DNA of 64,000 nt from Pithys albifrons albifrons (GCF_047495875.1 NC_092459.1:23793795-23857794), one strand, 5' to 3'. Numbered from the stretch's first letter, positions 36,666 to 49,967 are shown. Numbers and translations: made by a program. Notes: generated by a model not told the origin, from the sequence alone.

Positions 36666-39600
36666 CAGAAAGCCCATCAATCCCCAGGCTTGTGTAAAGA
36701 AAAGCAGAACTATATCAGTCTTATTGTGCAAAGATGGAGTAATGTTGGTGAGATACTCTGCTTGGTTGATTTGTTCCCCTGTGTACAGTCAGGCTTGTGG
36801 CTGTGTGTAGTGCTGGGCTCATCCAGGAAGATATCCATGAGGTACATCTGTTGCATGTTGACATAAACTCCTGAGCTCTCAGCACAAGGGGCTTGTGCTG
36901 TGACTGTCACCATGAGTAATGGCTGCTCATGTGATAACTCAATGTAACTATCGGATAGCGAGTGACTTACCCAGGCTTTTTGTAGAACAACTGTGCAGCA
37001 CAAGGGTTTATAAATGGGGACTGGTGTCTGTTATGATAAATCAGAGGGTTTGTTTTGCTCTGTACTTCCAGCATATTTAGTTTACACCATAATGAGACAA
37101 ATCTATTGTGACTACAGACATACTTTTGGTGTTAAAGGTGGTGATTTTGAAATGTACCTCTAATGATCTTGCTTTCAAGCCTCTCCAAAATATCTGCCAG
37201 CTGAGATGCCACCTGGCCAGCTTCCTGCTGGGCATGGGCTCGGCCCTGCTGTCCTCAGGATCAGCATACCCACTGTTGCAGAAGGACTCCCAGGTTATTG
37301 TTACAGCTAAGGCATGACTCACACCTACCATGGGTACGTCCTTTGTACTATGCAAAGCAATAGGTTGCACTGCTGATTCTGGAGCTTTCTCCCTAAATGC
37401 CTTCCTTGGGCCTTTGGGACACAAAAACAGTGAGGAGACAGAGTGAAGTGAGGTGAGAAATGGAACAGGTTTGTGGTCGCAAAGGGATGGAAAGGGCTTG
37501 GGGAGTGACCAATTCTGTCTCTTTGGTCCTAATTTCTGAGGAAGGGTTTTTAAAGCTCTGGAGCAGTCAGTAGTGTCAAATGAGCATTTTGTTGCATGTT
37601 TTTTCTTTTTGGGATGTGATATGGTACCCTTCTCTAGTGTAGGTTGTATACATTTATTTAATAGTGGTCAGGATATATGGGCTTGCTTTCTCCCTTCAGC
37701 TATGGCCTTCTGATGGCATTCCCTAATATGATTTGGAGGGAATTTGCACAGGGCATTGTACAAGGCATTCATATAGCACAGTCTTCTTGTGGTTGAAGCT
37801 CACAAATCTGACTTGCACAGAGAGGGATAAAATAGTTTCAGTGTCTTTCACACTGATGATGGTGAGGTTTCCCAAAACAAGTAGGAAACCTAGAGGCTGA
37901 CAGCCTGAGTGATTTTTATCTAGAGTGGACCAGCACGTCAGCTAATATGTAGCCTTCGGTATTAATTTTGCCACAGCCTGTGCCAACAGCAAAGGATGGT
38001 GTGTCCTAGGCTAGTGGGATAATGGAGTTAGGCATACTGGGAGAAGCCTCTTGCTCATAATGCTGCATTTGGAGAGTACTTGCTCCGTAGCAATTTTGAG
38101 AAAAGACGCCTGGACAGCCGGATATGCAGGGCTGCCACAGACTGACATTTTTGCCTCATATGCTTGCTCTGACTTCATAGAAATGTTCCTGCACACTGGC
38201 AACAGAGCAATGCAGGCAAAAGAGAGGATGAACATTTGGTCTTTGGAAATATTCTTTAACTCCAACAGCTTCTGAAGAGCATTTCCTCCCTCCAGGCTTC
38301 CTCCCTAGTTCACTTCTAGTATGTTGAGGGGAAAAGACTAATTCTTTCCTTCTCTTCCTCTTCCTCCCCATCCTCTTCTGTCCTCCCTCCTCTCTCCCCC
38401 TATTTGCAAGGAGAAATAGCTTGGTTATGGTTTAGTGTTACTTCTCTCATCTCATCTCATCTCATTAGCAGATGAACACTTACCTCAGCACCCAAATTCC
38501 AACTGCACAGTTGACAGCCTCTGGATTAGACAATTTCAGCAGCTCTAGATGAAATACTTTCTCTTCCCACCAACATAATCTTTCTGCAGTAAGCCTCACC
38601 CATTTTGCTCCAGTGCAGATAGTAGGATGGTTGGTGCCTCACAGGTGTAAGCTACTGGTTCTCTTCAGCTCCATCTCAAAGGTCAAGTGTTTTTGGTACC
38701 CACTACAAAGTGTGAAGTCTGTACGTTCATTGATGTTTCTGAGACTTAGTGTTGACTGCCTGACTCCCAGCCTTTTATTTATTTGGCACAGGTAGCATGT
38801 GGTGAATGACAGCACAAAAGACTGTAAACCAGCTTCCATATTTTAATCTGTTTTTTTCTGCAAGAGGAGGGAGATTGTTTCCTGGCAATCCTCCACAGTT
38901 CTGCACAGCCTGAAATTAAATTGCTAGAGCACTGCCCTAAGAGATTTTAATTTACATTTCAATAGTCCAAGTAGCAGTTACTAAATCTCCTTGTTGGAGA
39001 AAGCTTAAGGTTCTGAAGTTTTTGATATTGGGGAGAAATATGTGTTTAACTTGGAAGGTCAAGGTGTAATTTCTTCTGCCATGGGAGGGTATGAGCACAG
39101 GAATTCTGTCCCTCTATTAGGAGGTCTTAAAAAGTATCAACCCACTGTTTTTAATTACTTCTACCTCAGCTGGGGAGTGATGCAGGAGGAGTAGACCTGC
39201 CAAAAGTAATGCTGCTCAGCCTGTGTGCAGAGGAGCACGTGGTTCCTCCTCCCCTCCAACGCATACCCCATTGTGTGTGATTTATTAGCTCACTGTAGAC
39301 AAAAAGGGGGCCAAATAAGGTCAAGAAGGGCAGCTTGATGCATAGACAAAGGAGGCATGTGCCTAGAAAATCAGGGAAATGACCATGACCTTGTTCCCAA
39401 ACTGCCCTTGGCAGAGCTCTGGAGAGCTGCGGCATTGACTTCTGGGCTGTGGGTGATGGGAGCAACCCTGGGAGATCCTTCCTCTCCCTGCAATTCCCTC
39501 ATCTGCCATCCTTCTGCAGACAGAAGAGAAAGCTCTTCCAGGCTGCTGATGGGCTGGCCCTTCCTCCCATTGCCAACCCCTTTCCATCCTTCTGCCCTGT

Positions 39601-40927
39601 CCCCAATTAGTCCTCTGTAATAGTAGCAGTGAATTGCCTGCGTCATGGAGAGGCTGCAAGACAGCTCCACACTCGATGTCTTGGACAAACTCAAACTGTT
39701 TTATGCTGAAATGAGTGCAAGAGAAGATGTAGCAGTTGGTGGAAAATACTGAGCTGTGTTCACAGCACAGGTGGCACAAGGCATTCTGTCCTCTCAGCTG
39801 CCTGGGCAGCTGCGAGCGGCAATGCTGCAGTGAGGAAATGGGTTTGTCAGACAGAGTGAAAAACAGGTTACTGTAATGGGGACAGAAGTCTGTTCCTGGA
39901 TTACTGATGTTTAAAAGAAACCAGACTTCTGGTTTCTGCAGATCTTTTTCTGTTTTCGTCTTGTTCCCTTTCACAAGGAAAGCTTTTCCTCACTACCCCA
40001 ACCTCCCTGGTACAAGGAGAATGCTGTGGGGATTTATGTTCTCACCTGTCAGTGACTTTTCCAGCCTGTCTCTGTAGCATCCGTGCCAAGGGAAAATGAG
40101 ATGTGCACTTAGCCCTGACAACACCTGACGATGGTATTCTGGGCTGTAGGGCAAAGCTTTAGGGTATGAAGCTGCTGCACCTTTATCTTTAAAAGTTGCT
40201 TCTTTGGATTGTGGCACATCTCTGACTTGCTCCTGTAGACCGTAGGTGCAATGGATGCCTGTCCCATTGCAATGCCAATATCTAGAGGCACACTCAAAAA
40301 AAAATGGAAAAAGAAGAGGGAGGACATCCTGATACACAATCTTTTAATAAGATTAGTTGAAAGAATCCCACTGCCAAGCTGTTCTGCAGAGTTAGTCTTT
40401 CTACCTTCATTGCATTATTTTTTTCCTTTGGTAGGAAAAATGTATTACAATGTTGGGAAAATCAAAACTTCCAATGAAACAATGATGAGCATCTCTCATC
40501 TGACATCAAAATGACTTTTGATACAAGCAGTTGAAGTGCTAAAGATTTTATTTCCAGAAACTGAAAGCACATATTAAATAGAAGAATATTCATCTGAGCA
40601 TTAGCAGAGTTTTCTCAAGCAGAAATGAAGTGGGAAGCTCCAAGCATCCATCTGATTAGAAGCTAAAAGCATTTGATTTTACCATGGATCATGCTGTGAG
40701 GTGGATTTTCAGGGTGTTTCTCTCTTTCTCCCCCCACTTACCTCCCTTTATACTTTCTCTGTTGTGATCTGTTGTCTTTCTTAGGATGTATTCTGTGTCT
40801 TTTCTAGAAAATAAACCCCCCCAGTCTCATTTCCCAGATCCCCCCATGCACCATCTGCTCTGTGAATATCCAAGGTGCTCCTGTGTGTGTTGGAAAAGTC
40901 AGTTGGGTTTACAGATACAGGGGCAGT
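36666..40927. other. Intergenic, no gene seen
   Basis: No recognisable gene. The longest open frame of the window (203 codons, minus strand, 39363-39974) opens with GTG, has no motif and overlaps other open frames on both strands. There is a pyrimidine-rich patch at 38337-38400 and a four-copy CTCAT repeat at 38446-38465. Confidence 0.5.
38446..38465 (+). repeat. (CTCAT)4 microsatellite
   Basis: Four perfect CTCAT pentamers. Short, with no associated feature. Confidence 0.9.
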
Positions 40928-41290
40928 ATGTTTACCTTAAACCTAAAACCCAGACTCCCCAAACTGAAGAAGCTGTTCCCCGACCAGGACTATTATTCCT
41001 TGGGGGTCATCTTCCAGATTGCCTTGGGAGCAGCTGCAGGTGCTGGCAAAGGCCATAAGTGCTATATGACATTACAAGAAAAGGAGCCAGTGTTTTATTA
41101 CCGTAAAAACGTGGCTTGGTTTCTTAAAAAAAAAGTTATAGCCAGTGAATGTATGAGTCAGTTGGTGACCTCTGATACTGTGGATCTGACTCCCTTAATG
41201 CTTGACAAGTGGCTTAAGCTCAGTGCTGGCTTTGGAGGAATGGAGCATGCACTCAGCCCAAGCATAAGCATTTTCTCCAGAATAATGTAG
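40928..41290 (+). other. Unrecognised ORF of 120 codons, doubtful
   Basis: From the first ATG at 40928 to TAG at 41288-41290. The middle (about 40950-41060) has a codon texture more like coding DNA than its surroundings (CTGAAGAAGCTGTTCCCC; a Gly/Ala-rich GAAAGAG stretch), which is why I list it. Against it: the frame is open upstream only through a GTG, the C-terminal half looks random, no signal peptide or membrane segment is evident, and I know no matching family. It may be a chance ORF, a decayed exon or a lineage-specific retrocopy. Confidence 0.15.
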
Positions 41291-44200
41291 AAGGTAATGT
41301 GTTACAATAAAAGGAGCTATAATCATCCTGTAATTCCTATCTTTAGCTATGAAATGCTAGCAGTTTTCAAGAAGCCTGAGAGTGTACCTGCAATGATGTG
41401 CCTCTTATTTAGGAAGGAGGAGAAGAAGAAAACTAGAGCTATAAATGGTTCCTGTCAATGCTGGATGTGTTCTCTTCTGACCATGGGCCTGGCATGATGG
41501 CTCTCAGGGCATCTCAGTCTCGTGCCAGGCATAAATCTTTTCTTTGCCTCTTTCCTTGCTCCCTACTGCTCAAACCATTGTGTGTTTATGTATTTATGGG
41601 TAAAATGCCAGAAATGTTTTGGAAGGGTTCTGGTGTTGGACAGCAGACTCTACAGGGCAGCACTGGAGTTTCCCTGGTGCAGTGCACACTGGGCTGGGTC
41701 CTTCAGTGGTGCTGCTCTAACACTTGCCACTGCTCTTTGCTTCATCCTCTGCCACAGAGAATAAAAATAGAGAAGCTCTGCTCTTACTGTCCAGAAATTA
41801 ATCTGGGAAATAATAAATGGTGATTATAAATTATGCTGCTTTATGGAATACACTGGAGCAGATGTGGTCAGTTGCTTATAATCATGCATTCTGCTTGTTT
41901 CTCCAGAAAGAATTTTATTAAAAGAATGAGGTATGATAAAATATAATTATTCAGCAAGTGTTACTAACAGGAAGATAATACAATGCAGTTGTATCTTTTC
42001 TATTTAAAGCTGAGAACATTTCTCCACTTTACATACTTCTAGCTTATTTTTCATAGCTGATTCCTTAAGACACTCCTTTATGGTCCTGCCTGGTATGGGC
42101 TTAGTTCAAAATAGCCTCAGAATTCCCAGCAGATCCAGAAAAAAAGTGAAATTGCAAAGCCACATAAAATAAAATCCACAAAGTTAGCTTTCAAACTGTA
42201 GTATGACTAAGCATTCATTACAGCTCTACTTGGGGGAAAAAACAGGAAAAGAAGTTTCAAACAGACAACTGGAAGAAAAGCTCATTATTTCACTGCTTCT
42301 CATAGCTCATCTCAGGGGGTGATTTACAGATCGTTTCTGTAGTCCATTTCCTAGCACAGCTCCATGAGCATCTGTGCTGTGTGGGTGCAGGGGACGGAGT
42401 AATGGAGAGAGGGGCTGACCTTCACCTCCCAGTGTCACCATAGGTGCTGTGTTGAGTGACCCAGCCACCAGTGGCTCTCCAGCCACTGGGGACCCCTGAG
42501 GACTCATTTGGCAGTGGGAAGTGATCTGCAGCCGATCCTTGGACTCACTGTTAAGTGGACAAACCCATACTCTTCACAGGTGACTGTGTCAATATGTGAG
42601 ATGAGATGAAGGTTGGCTAAAAATATAAATTCACCTTTAGCCTAGTCAAACACTCTTTCCTGGATTTTTTTCAGTTTAACATTTACTTTGATAGTTTTTA
42701 TGGTGATCTCTCATTATATTCTGAGGAACTGAGCTTCCTTTTTTGTTCCTTTAGTGCATTTCTGTCAAACAGGCAAATATTTTTTCCTGTATGCTTTCCT
42801 CTCATGTAATGTCCTCTTTTTTCCTTTGTCTTCCAGTATGCTGCAGTCCCCATGAAAGTCTCTTGTGATCATTGCCTTGGGCTGAAATTCAAAGCTGGTT
42901 GTTTTTCACTGGAGGCTCCCCTTGGCCTCTGTTCATATGCTCACTTACTACATTAAGTAGGTAAGAGCTTTTCTCCTTGAGTCATTGTTTATCTGTTTCC
43001 CCATTTTCCAGAGCCTGGTAATAAAGCTGTATTAGGTTACTCATTTGTACGTAGCAACATCCCCTGCTCTGCAGTGACTGGAGGTGGCATAGCCTCAAGA
43101 TAAAGGAAAACACAACATAAAACATCCCTCTTATGGTGACATGACCTTGAAGGGGATCCCCTCTATCACAAATATTATTGGTCCCTTGTGTGTAAGTAGC
43201 ATTGCTAAGGACAGTAGTATTGGTGTGTTTATTTTCTGATTTTTTCTCATAGTGCCCAAGGTGAGTAATTGGAATTTCATTCTTGTGTTGCTTACCTGTG
43301 ATATCCAGAATTCACATCTTACAGGCCAGTTTATCTGTGGAGAGCTAATATATAAAAGTGGTAAATTCTTACAGAGCAATTTTATTTCTTGTGTGCATGC
43401 AGATTTGAATTTAGTTTTGCTTATTGTGAAGAAATTTCCTCTCCCCATCCCTCCCTCCCACCCCCCATTTTCTTCTTGCTCTTGCCCTGCTAATGCACCT
43501 GGAAAGGACTGAAGTGGATTTTCTTCTGACTTTCCCAACACAAGAGAACCATTAAATAAGATCTGGATTGTGGTGTGAAGCTGAGGTCCCACTTACATAT
43601 CTGGGAGAACAGTGAAGGCAGAGAAAGGATGTAGCTTGTGAAAAGCTCAGTGATAGAGCATGTGTATTACTCAAGATTATTGTAGAAGGAGCTCTGGGTC
43701 AGCTGAAGTCAGAAATACCCATTTCTACCCTTGTGAAACGAACAACTGCTGCTTAAATCATGAAGACATGACAAACCCTCTGATGCTGTTTTTGCAGAAT
43801 GCATTTGCAAAGTCAATTTTTTTTTGAAACAAGGTTTTGTTAGAGATATACTGGGACCCAGCCTTGAACTGAATAAAACTTTCATGCAGGTGAGACACTG
43901 CTTAATGTTATGACTATTTCCTCTGCAGTATGCAATAATGTTTTGTTATGGAAGTTAGGGTCAGTTTTAGATGTCTTTTAACTATAATGTGAATTGCATC
44001 CATAAGAAAGAGAAGCACGGGGGCATCATCTTTCTCCTTTCTCTTGGTCACAGTTCCCTATAGTTTCAGGATAAGAGTTGTGAAGGCAAGGACAGTGAGT
44101 GTTTCTTTGTGTACATTAAAACCCTTTTTATTGTTAAAGTTTGATATCATCCATGTCGATGTAGTGCCATTGTTCCAGTGGGAAAAGAAGAGACTCCATT

Positions 44201-45721
44201 GCTCTAGAGTCAATCCTACAGGGACTGAAACAGTAAAGCAGGGCAATCAGCACAAAGCAGACCTTTGATCTTCAAAGTTTGGTGGTGTGCAGGGATCACT
44301 ACACAAAAAGGAATTATTTAGCAAGGTTAGTGAGAAATGAAATTAAATCTGTGCAAACCTCTGGAGTTTTGGGGTTTTGAACAGCACAGACTTACTAAGA
44401 AATTTCTTAGTATCTAATTCCCTCAGCATGCAACTTGTTTATGCCACAGCATCAGAAATCAAGTACGCAAAATAGCAATGCACAAGGATTTTTTTAGCCA
44501 GGAGAGTGTATATTCAGGCATCTTTGACTGAGAAATTTACTTTTGAAACGTATGAAAAAAGTTGATATTGGAAAACTGAAACTACAGGCTGATCTCCTAC
44601 CAAATTGGAGCTTTAGTAACTGAAAGTGGAAAGGAGGGAGAAGGGAAGGTGGGAGAGGACTCTTTGCATCCCTTCTCTGTCATGCTGGGATTTGGGGCTG
44701 CCCTGCCTTCCCCAGTGGGACAGCAGGCACTGTTTGTCCTCCTGCCAGGGGGCATGGCATAGTTTTGGCTGTGTATCAATAGCTGTATTTCCAGCATGAC
44801 ATGCTGAAAGCCTCACAGCACTTTCTTATGAAAAGAAAAGCAGATCATGGATTATTTTTCCTTGTCCTGCCCAACCCAGTTTAAACTTGTCAAACATATG
44901 TGCAAAGTACTGCACCCTCATGGACATTTGTGGGCACAAGTTTTCTGCAGTAAACAGAAAGCACTGCTTTGAAAATTGCAATCCTAATCCATTTAAATTC
45001 AGCAAAACATCTGCTTTAATAGTGGCTGTTTTCTTATCAATATTCTTCTATGGAGAACTGAAGTAGATAAATGTATATTTATCTCTATTAACTACAGATT
45101 TATTACAAGTTGCCACTACAACTCGATTAGAAAAATATATTTTTTAAAATGTTTAAACTACATGGGCTTCACCTCATTGAAAAGAAGTGATAACTACTGT
45201 TCCCATTATTCTTGTCCATATGGGTATTGCACTACTGCACTCTCTGGTAGCCCTGCTAGAGAGAGGAATTCCTTGACATTTCTTTTCACATTTATATTCA
45301 CATACATTGCACACAGTTAATGGTGGCTGATACTTTGCTGCTTTAGAAACAAAACAAGAAACTAAAATCTCAATTTTTCCATCTCTATTTCAGGTGATTG
45401 AAATGGCAAGGACAAAAATTGCCCCAGTTGTGTCGAGAGTGGTTGCATCAAATAATTAACAGAACTTTTGCTCCTCAGTTTATTGGATCATCTGAAAATG
45501 CTTTTAAATACAGTGGTACAGAAATTATGGATATGGCAGATGAAAGGCAACCAAATCATTAAGCATATATTTCTCAGACAAAACTGCAGTGCTAAATAAG
45601 AATTCTGAGTTTGTGTTTCTGTTTCATGTCATATTGCAAAGAATGCACAGGTATTTTGTCAAGCACTAGGTTGTGTGTGGGGTTGAGTCTACTGGCTAAG
45701 GAACAAAAAGTCATGTAATTT
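41291..45721. other. Intergenic, no gene seen
   Basis: No gene or nameable repeat. Reading frames up to about 150 codons (for example minus strand 43131-43592) have no motifs. Confidence 0.5.
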
Positions 45722-46640
45722 TGTTGATGACATGGATAGTGTGATTGAGTACACCCTCAGCAAGTTTGCCAACACCAAGCTCTGTGGTGTGGTTGACATA
45801 TTGGAGGGAAGGGATGCCATTCACAAGGACCTGGACAGGCTTGGGAAGTGGGGCTGTGCAAACCTCATGAAGTTCAACAAGGCCAAGTGCAAGGTCCTGG
45901 ACCTTGGATGGGGAAATCCCAAGCACAAGTACAGACTGAATGGTGAATGGATTAAGATCATCCCTGAAGAGAAGGATTTGTGGGTGTTGGTTGACAAGAA
46001 GCTGGACATAGCAATGTGTGTTTGCAGCCCGGAAAGCCAACTGCATCCTGGTCTGCATCAAAAGCAGTGTGAGCAGCAGGTCGAGAGGTGATTCTCCCCA
46101 TCCACTTTGCTCTAGGGAGACCCTACCTGGATCACTGCATCCGCCTCTGGGGTCCGCAACACAAGAAAAATGTGAACCTGTAGAATGAGTCTAGAGGAAA
46201 GCCACAAAGATGATGAGAGGGTTGGAGCACCTCTTCTATGAAGATAGGCTGAGGGAGTTGGGGTTGTTCCATCTGGAGAATGGAAGGCTCCAGGAAGACC
46301 TTATAGCAGCCTTCCAGTACCTAAATGGGGCTTACAAGAAAGCTGGAGAGAGACTTTTTGCAAAGGCATGTAGGGATAGGATAAGGGGGAATGGTTTTAA
46401 ACTGAAAGAGTGCAGATTTAGATCATAGGGAAAAATAACTTTACTGTGCATGTAGTGTTGGAGCACTGGAACAGGTTGCCTGGAGAGCTTGTGGATGCCC
46501 CATCTCTAAAAGTGTTTAAGGCCAGGTTGGATGGGGCTCTGAGAAACCTCATCTGGTGGTTGTCATGCCTGCCCATGGTGGGGAAGTTGGAACCGGATGG
46601 TCTTTAGGGTCCCTTCCAACCTGGGCCATTCTGTGATTTT
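45722..46640 (+). mobile_element. CR1 LINE, 5'-truncated, 3' end present
   Basis: About 920 bp of sense CR1 from just before the RT catalytic motif to the 3' end. It opens with a CR1-like ATGACATGGATAGTGTGATT step, then TLSKFANTKLCGVVD, where CR1 normally reads FADDTK. One codon is lost and the Asp pair is gone. The thumb (NLMKFNKAKCKVLDL) and C-terminal region follow (HLFYEDRLRELGLF near 46230). The 3' UTR ends GGGCCATTCTGTGATTTTAT, a mutated version of the usual tail. Stops and shifts occur (after 46091 and 46428), so it is inactive. Confidence 0.92.
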
Positions 46641-46699
46641 ATAATTTTTAGTTAAATTGTTGTACATACTCTCTGAAGCAACTACAAGTGTCAGATTCT

Positions 46700-47437
46700 T
46701 CACCTGGGGCGCAGGGTAACCCTGGCTTTGTGTATAGACTAGGAAACTAGAGACTGGACAGCAGTGCTGTTGAAAGACACCTGGGAGTCCTGGTTTGATG
46801 GCAAGTTGAACATGAGTCAGCCAGGAGGGCCAACCCTGTCCTGGGGGGCATCAGGCACAGCATTGCCAGCTGGTCAAGGGAGGGGATTGTCCCACTCTGC
46901 TCTGCCCTGACGTGGCCTCACCTTGAATATTGTGTGCAGTTTTGAGCACCACAATATAAGAAAGATATTAAGCTCTAAGAGAACATCCAAAGGAGGGCAA
47001 CGAGGATGGTGAAGGGCCTTGAGGGGAAGCTGTATGAGGAGCATCTGAGGGCACTTGGTCTGTTCATCCTGGAGAGGAGGAGACTGAGGGGAGACCTCAT
47101 TGTAGTTAAAACTTCCTTGTGAGGGGAAGAGGAGGGGCAGGTACCAATCGCTTCACTTTGATACCTGGTGACAGGACTTTAGGAAATGGCAGGCGGCTGA
47201 GTCAGAGGAGGGTTAGGTTGAATGTTGGTAAAAAGTTTTTAACCCGGAAGGTTGTTGAGCACTGGAACAGGCTCCCCAGGAAAGTGCCATAACACGAAGC
47301 CTGAGTTCAAGGAGTGTTTGGACATCCCTCTCAGGCACATGGTGTGACTCTTGGGGTGTTCTGCATAGGGCCAGGAGTTGGACTCAATGACCCTGATGGG
47401 TCCCTTCTAACTCAGCATATTCTATGATTCTATGATA
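46700..47437 (+). mobile_element. CR1-X-type LINE, 5'-truncated, complete 3' end
   Basis: A second CR1 copy, starting about 60 bp after the previous one and in the same orientation, but from a different subfamily. It carries the C-terminal ORF2 region (ACACCTGGGAGTCCTGGT; CTGGAGAGGAGGAGACTGAG) and the 3' UTR ending TTCTAACTCAGCATATTCTATGATTCTATGAT. The ACTCAG.ATATTCTATG end is the tail also seen in the SINE at 52.1 kb, which marks this LINE type as the likely donor of the SINE tail. Several stops destroy the reading frame. Confidence 0.9.
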
Positions 47438-49357
47438 ATGTCACCTGCTAAATGCTAAGACAGAGCTAGGTGCTGAGAGTGTCCCGTATCTGCACTGTAT
47501 CTAGGGGGATAATTCATGTTTACTAAAGACTACTAGGGGTATATATGTTCATATATTTCAGGATGACTTGCATAAAGGTGCTATTTGGTGTGGGTTTTTT
47601 TAATTAAGAAGACTCTCTGTCACTGCTATTCCATCTTATTCCAGCAGAAAGCACTTGCCTGCCCAGAGTGAAACAAATCTCCAGGAACTAACCACAGCTT
47701 CGAACACCAGAGAAGTTTCATTATGTTACAGAGTGCTGCATATTGGCTGGCTGCTTCTCAAGTTAAAGATTTATGATATATTTAAAATGGATGCAAACTG
47801 GAATTACCAGTTTTAAACTATTAATGGAAGACCAGTAGACTTCAGATAAGGTCAGTTGTTGTGCACCATTGGGAAAGAATAGATTCAATATAATTCAGAT
47901 CAATGTGCTTCAGTACAGTCTCTTAAAATATCCTACATTCCAGGCAGCCTGTAAACTCTAACCATTTCCTGAAGCAATTAACGAAGTATAATGTAAAGCA
48001 AAGCAGAGATGAAAACAAAAATGAACTATTGACTGTAAAACACAGAGTAAACCTCATGTCTCTTCTATCTTAGCCATAGCTAAATGCTGTTAATCATCTG
48101 CTCTTTGTTGCATTGTAAGGTGAACAGCTGAGATTTTAAGTGATTTATATGCCTGTTGTTCATTTTGCAATGCAAATGCCTGGAAGTTCAAGTACTATGC
48201 TGCCAAATGTCAGCTGGGAAGAGGTAACCTGCAGCTTTTTGTGCCCTGGGTGTACCTAGAGCTCCTTTTGAGTCATCCCTACAGAAGGTATGACCTTTTT
48301 CTCAATTGTTCATAAAAAACTGGCTGTGTAAGTACCAGCATACTATCAGAATATCTTACCTTTCCAAATCCTGCAGCACAACTCTATCTAGTGTGAATAT
48401 TTACATATGACCAAGATCTGGGGTCATGCATCTGGTAGCATTGCCACAGGCACTTACAGACCAAGGTCTGAACATAAGCATTTTGTACAGCTAAATTCGA
48501 ATGTGTTTGTTTTGGAAGAAATAAATCTAAAGTAAGAATAAAAAGTAGACCATGACTCTTACATGGACAGAGAGGATAAAAGACAGTTTCAGTCCTTCTA
48601 TTTTTCTTGTGCGAGAACTAATTAAACCTCTTGGGCCAAATTATTAGCTTAAAGCAATGCCTGGGTTGAAATGTGGATGTTTTATATGTGTTTATAAACT
48701 GCTGATCATTAGAGGCTAAGTTCAGACTTCATGCAAGTAAAAGGACCTTGGCCTTCATCCTGCCATAGGGTAGGAAATCTGTGTAGCTGCTCAGCACAAG
48801 CCTCACACTGCAACCCTCTAGTGCCACAGAAGTGGCTTTAAAATGATCTTTCTTATTTTTCTTTTCTTTTTTTTTCCCCCCAAGAATCTAAAAATGTGAC
48901 ATTAAAAAACCCACAAATTTGTTGGCTGTCTTTATACTTTAGGTGTACCTTTGTGCCCTGAACTTGTCTAAAACTCAAATCGTCTCTCAATATCTTTAAT
49001 CTTGATTCAGTTATTTCTGAGTACCTGATGACAAAATTTGTGATTAACAGTAATGCCAAGAAATACCTGCCTGTTTCTCACCTTGTTTTTTCTAGCCTTG
49101 TGCTCTCTTCAAGCTTAGACCCAGTGCTCCCTCAAGTAAAAAAGACAGCAGTTTATGAAACTTTTTGCAGAAGGGATATCTGTATGTGCCTTAGTTGTCT
49201 GGTTCAGTTTGGCACTTTACAGTATGTTTTTTTCCAAGAGAAGAATAATACATTTTGGTAGTTACTTTAACAGGGAAATGCTGAACTGCTGTTGGATGGA
49301 ACTATGTATTTTCTGTTCCATCAGCCTAGTGTTGTCTTTTGTTACTATTTACTTTTT
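47438..49357. other. Intergenic, no gene seen
   Basis: About 1.9 kb of AT-rich, non-repetitive sequence. No gene or nameable repeat recognised. Confidence 0.5.
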
Positions 49358-49967
49358 GGATTTGTCTTGGTTTGAGATAGCAAACTGCAACCCCCCCCCC
49401 CCCTCCAAGTACAGAGGGAAACGCCTCCCTCCTACAGCCAAGGACAGGGTGAAAAAGAGAGGGGAAAGAAAAAACCACTTCAAACCATGTTTATACTAAA
49501 ACTACATATATTTTTACAGAAAGGAAGAGACTATTAGAAGAGAGTACAAAGATACACTCACACAAGTCTGCAACAACACATTCCTCACTTCTTAATGAAC
49601 ACATTACTTAAGAAAGAACTTATTCCCCAGGGAGACAAACTCAAGCAGAAAGGAGAGACCCAGAACAACACATTTTACTTTCTTGAGATACCCTGACAGC
49701 CAGTGGTGGGCCTGGTCCTCTCCATCCCCCCTGGGACAGCATCGTGCGTCCTCCCAAGAGGAAGGCTAAGAAACGACTGCCTTAACCACTCCCACACTGG
49801 TTCCTACTTCCCTGGAGATGATGTCATAATGTGGTATGGAATACAAAATTACTGGCTAGAAGAGGTCAGCTGTTAGCTCAGCCCAGCTCAAGTCAGCTGA
49901 AAGCTTCGGCCTGGCCTGGACTTCAGACCTCAAATCTAGGCCCACCTAGGTGAACCCATACAGGATT
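49358..49967 (+). mobile_element. Solo LTR of an avian endogenous retrovirus, with 5-bp target duplication
   Basis: A 600-bp LTR at 49363-49962 starts TGTCTTGGTTTGAGATAG and ends GGTGAACCCATACA (TG...CA). It is flanked by an exact 5-bp target-site duplication, GGATT, at 49358-49362 and 49963-49967. No gag, pol or env sequence lies on either side, so this is a solo LTR left by recombination between two LTRs. The TGTCTTGGTTTG start and the 5-bp duplication fit passerine class III (ERVL-like) LTRs. A 13-C run sits at 49391-49403. I see no clear AATAAA. The + orientation is inferred from the start motif only. Confidence 0.88.

Noticed and set aside
39363..39974. Longest open frame in the window, 203 codons, minus strand
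   Set aside because: Opens with GTG, overlaps open frames on both strands, shows no domain, signal or repeat pattern, and has no splice or promoter context. Most likely chance in a locally GC-richer patch.
43131..43592. 153-codon minus-strand frame
   Set aside because: No recognisable motif or structure and no splice context. Treated as chance.
49358..49967. Full-length endogenous retrovirus around the LTR
   Set aside because: No gag, pol or env remnants on either side, and the target duplication directly flanks a single LTR, so only a solo LTR is present.
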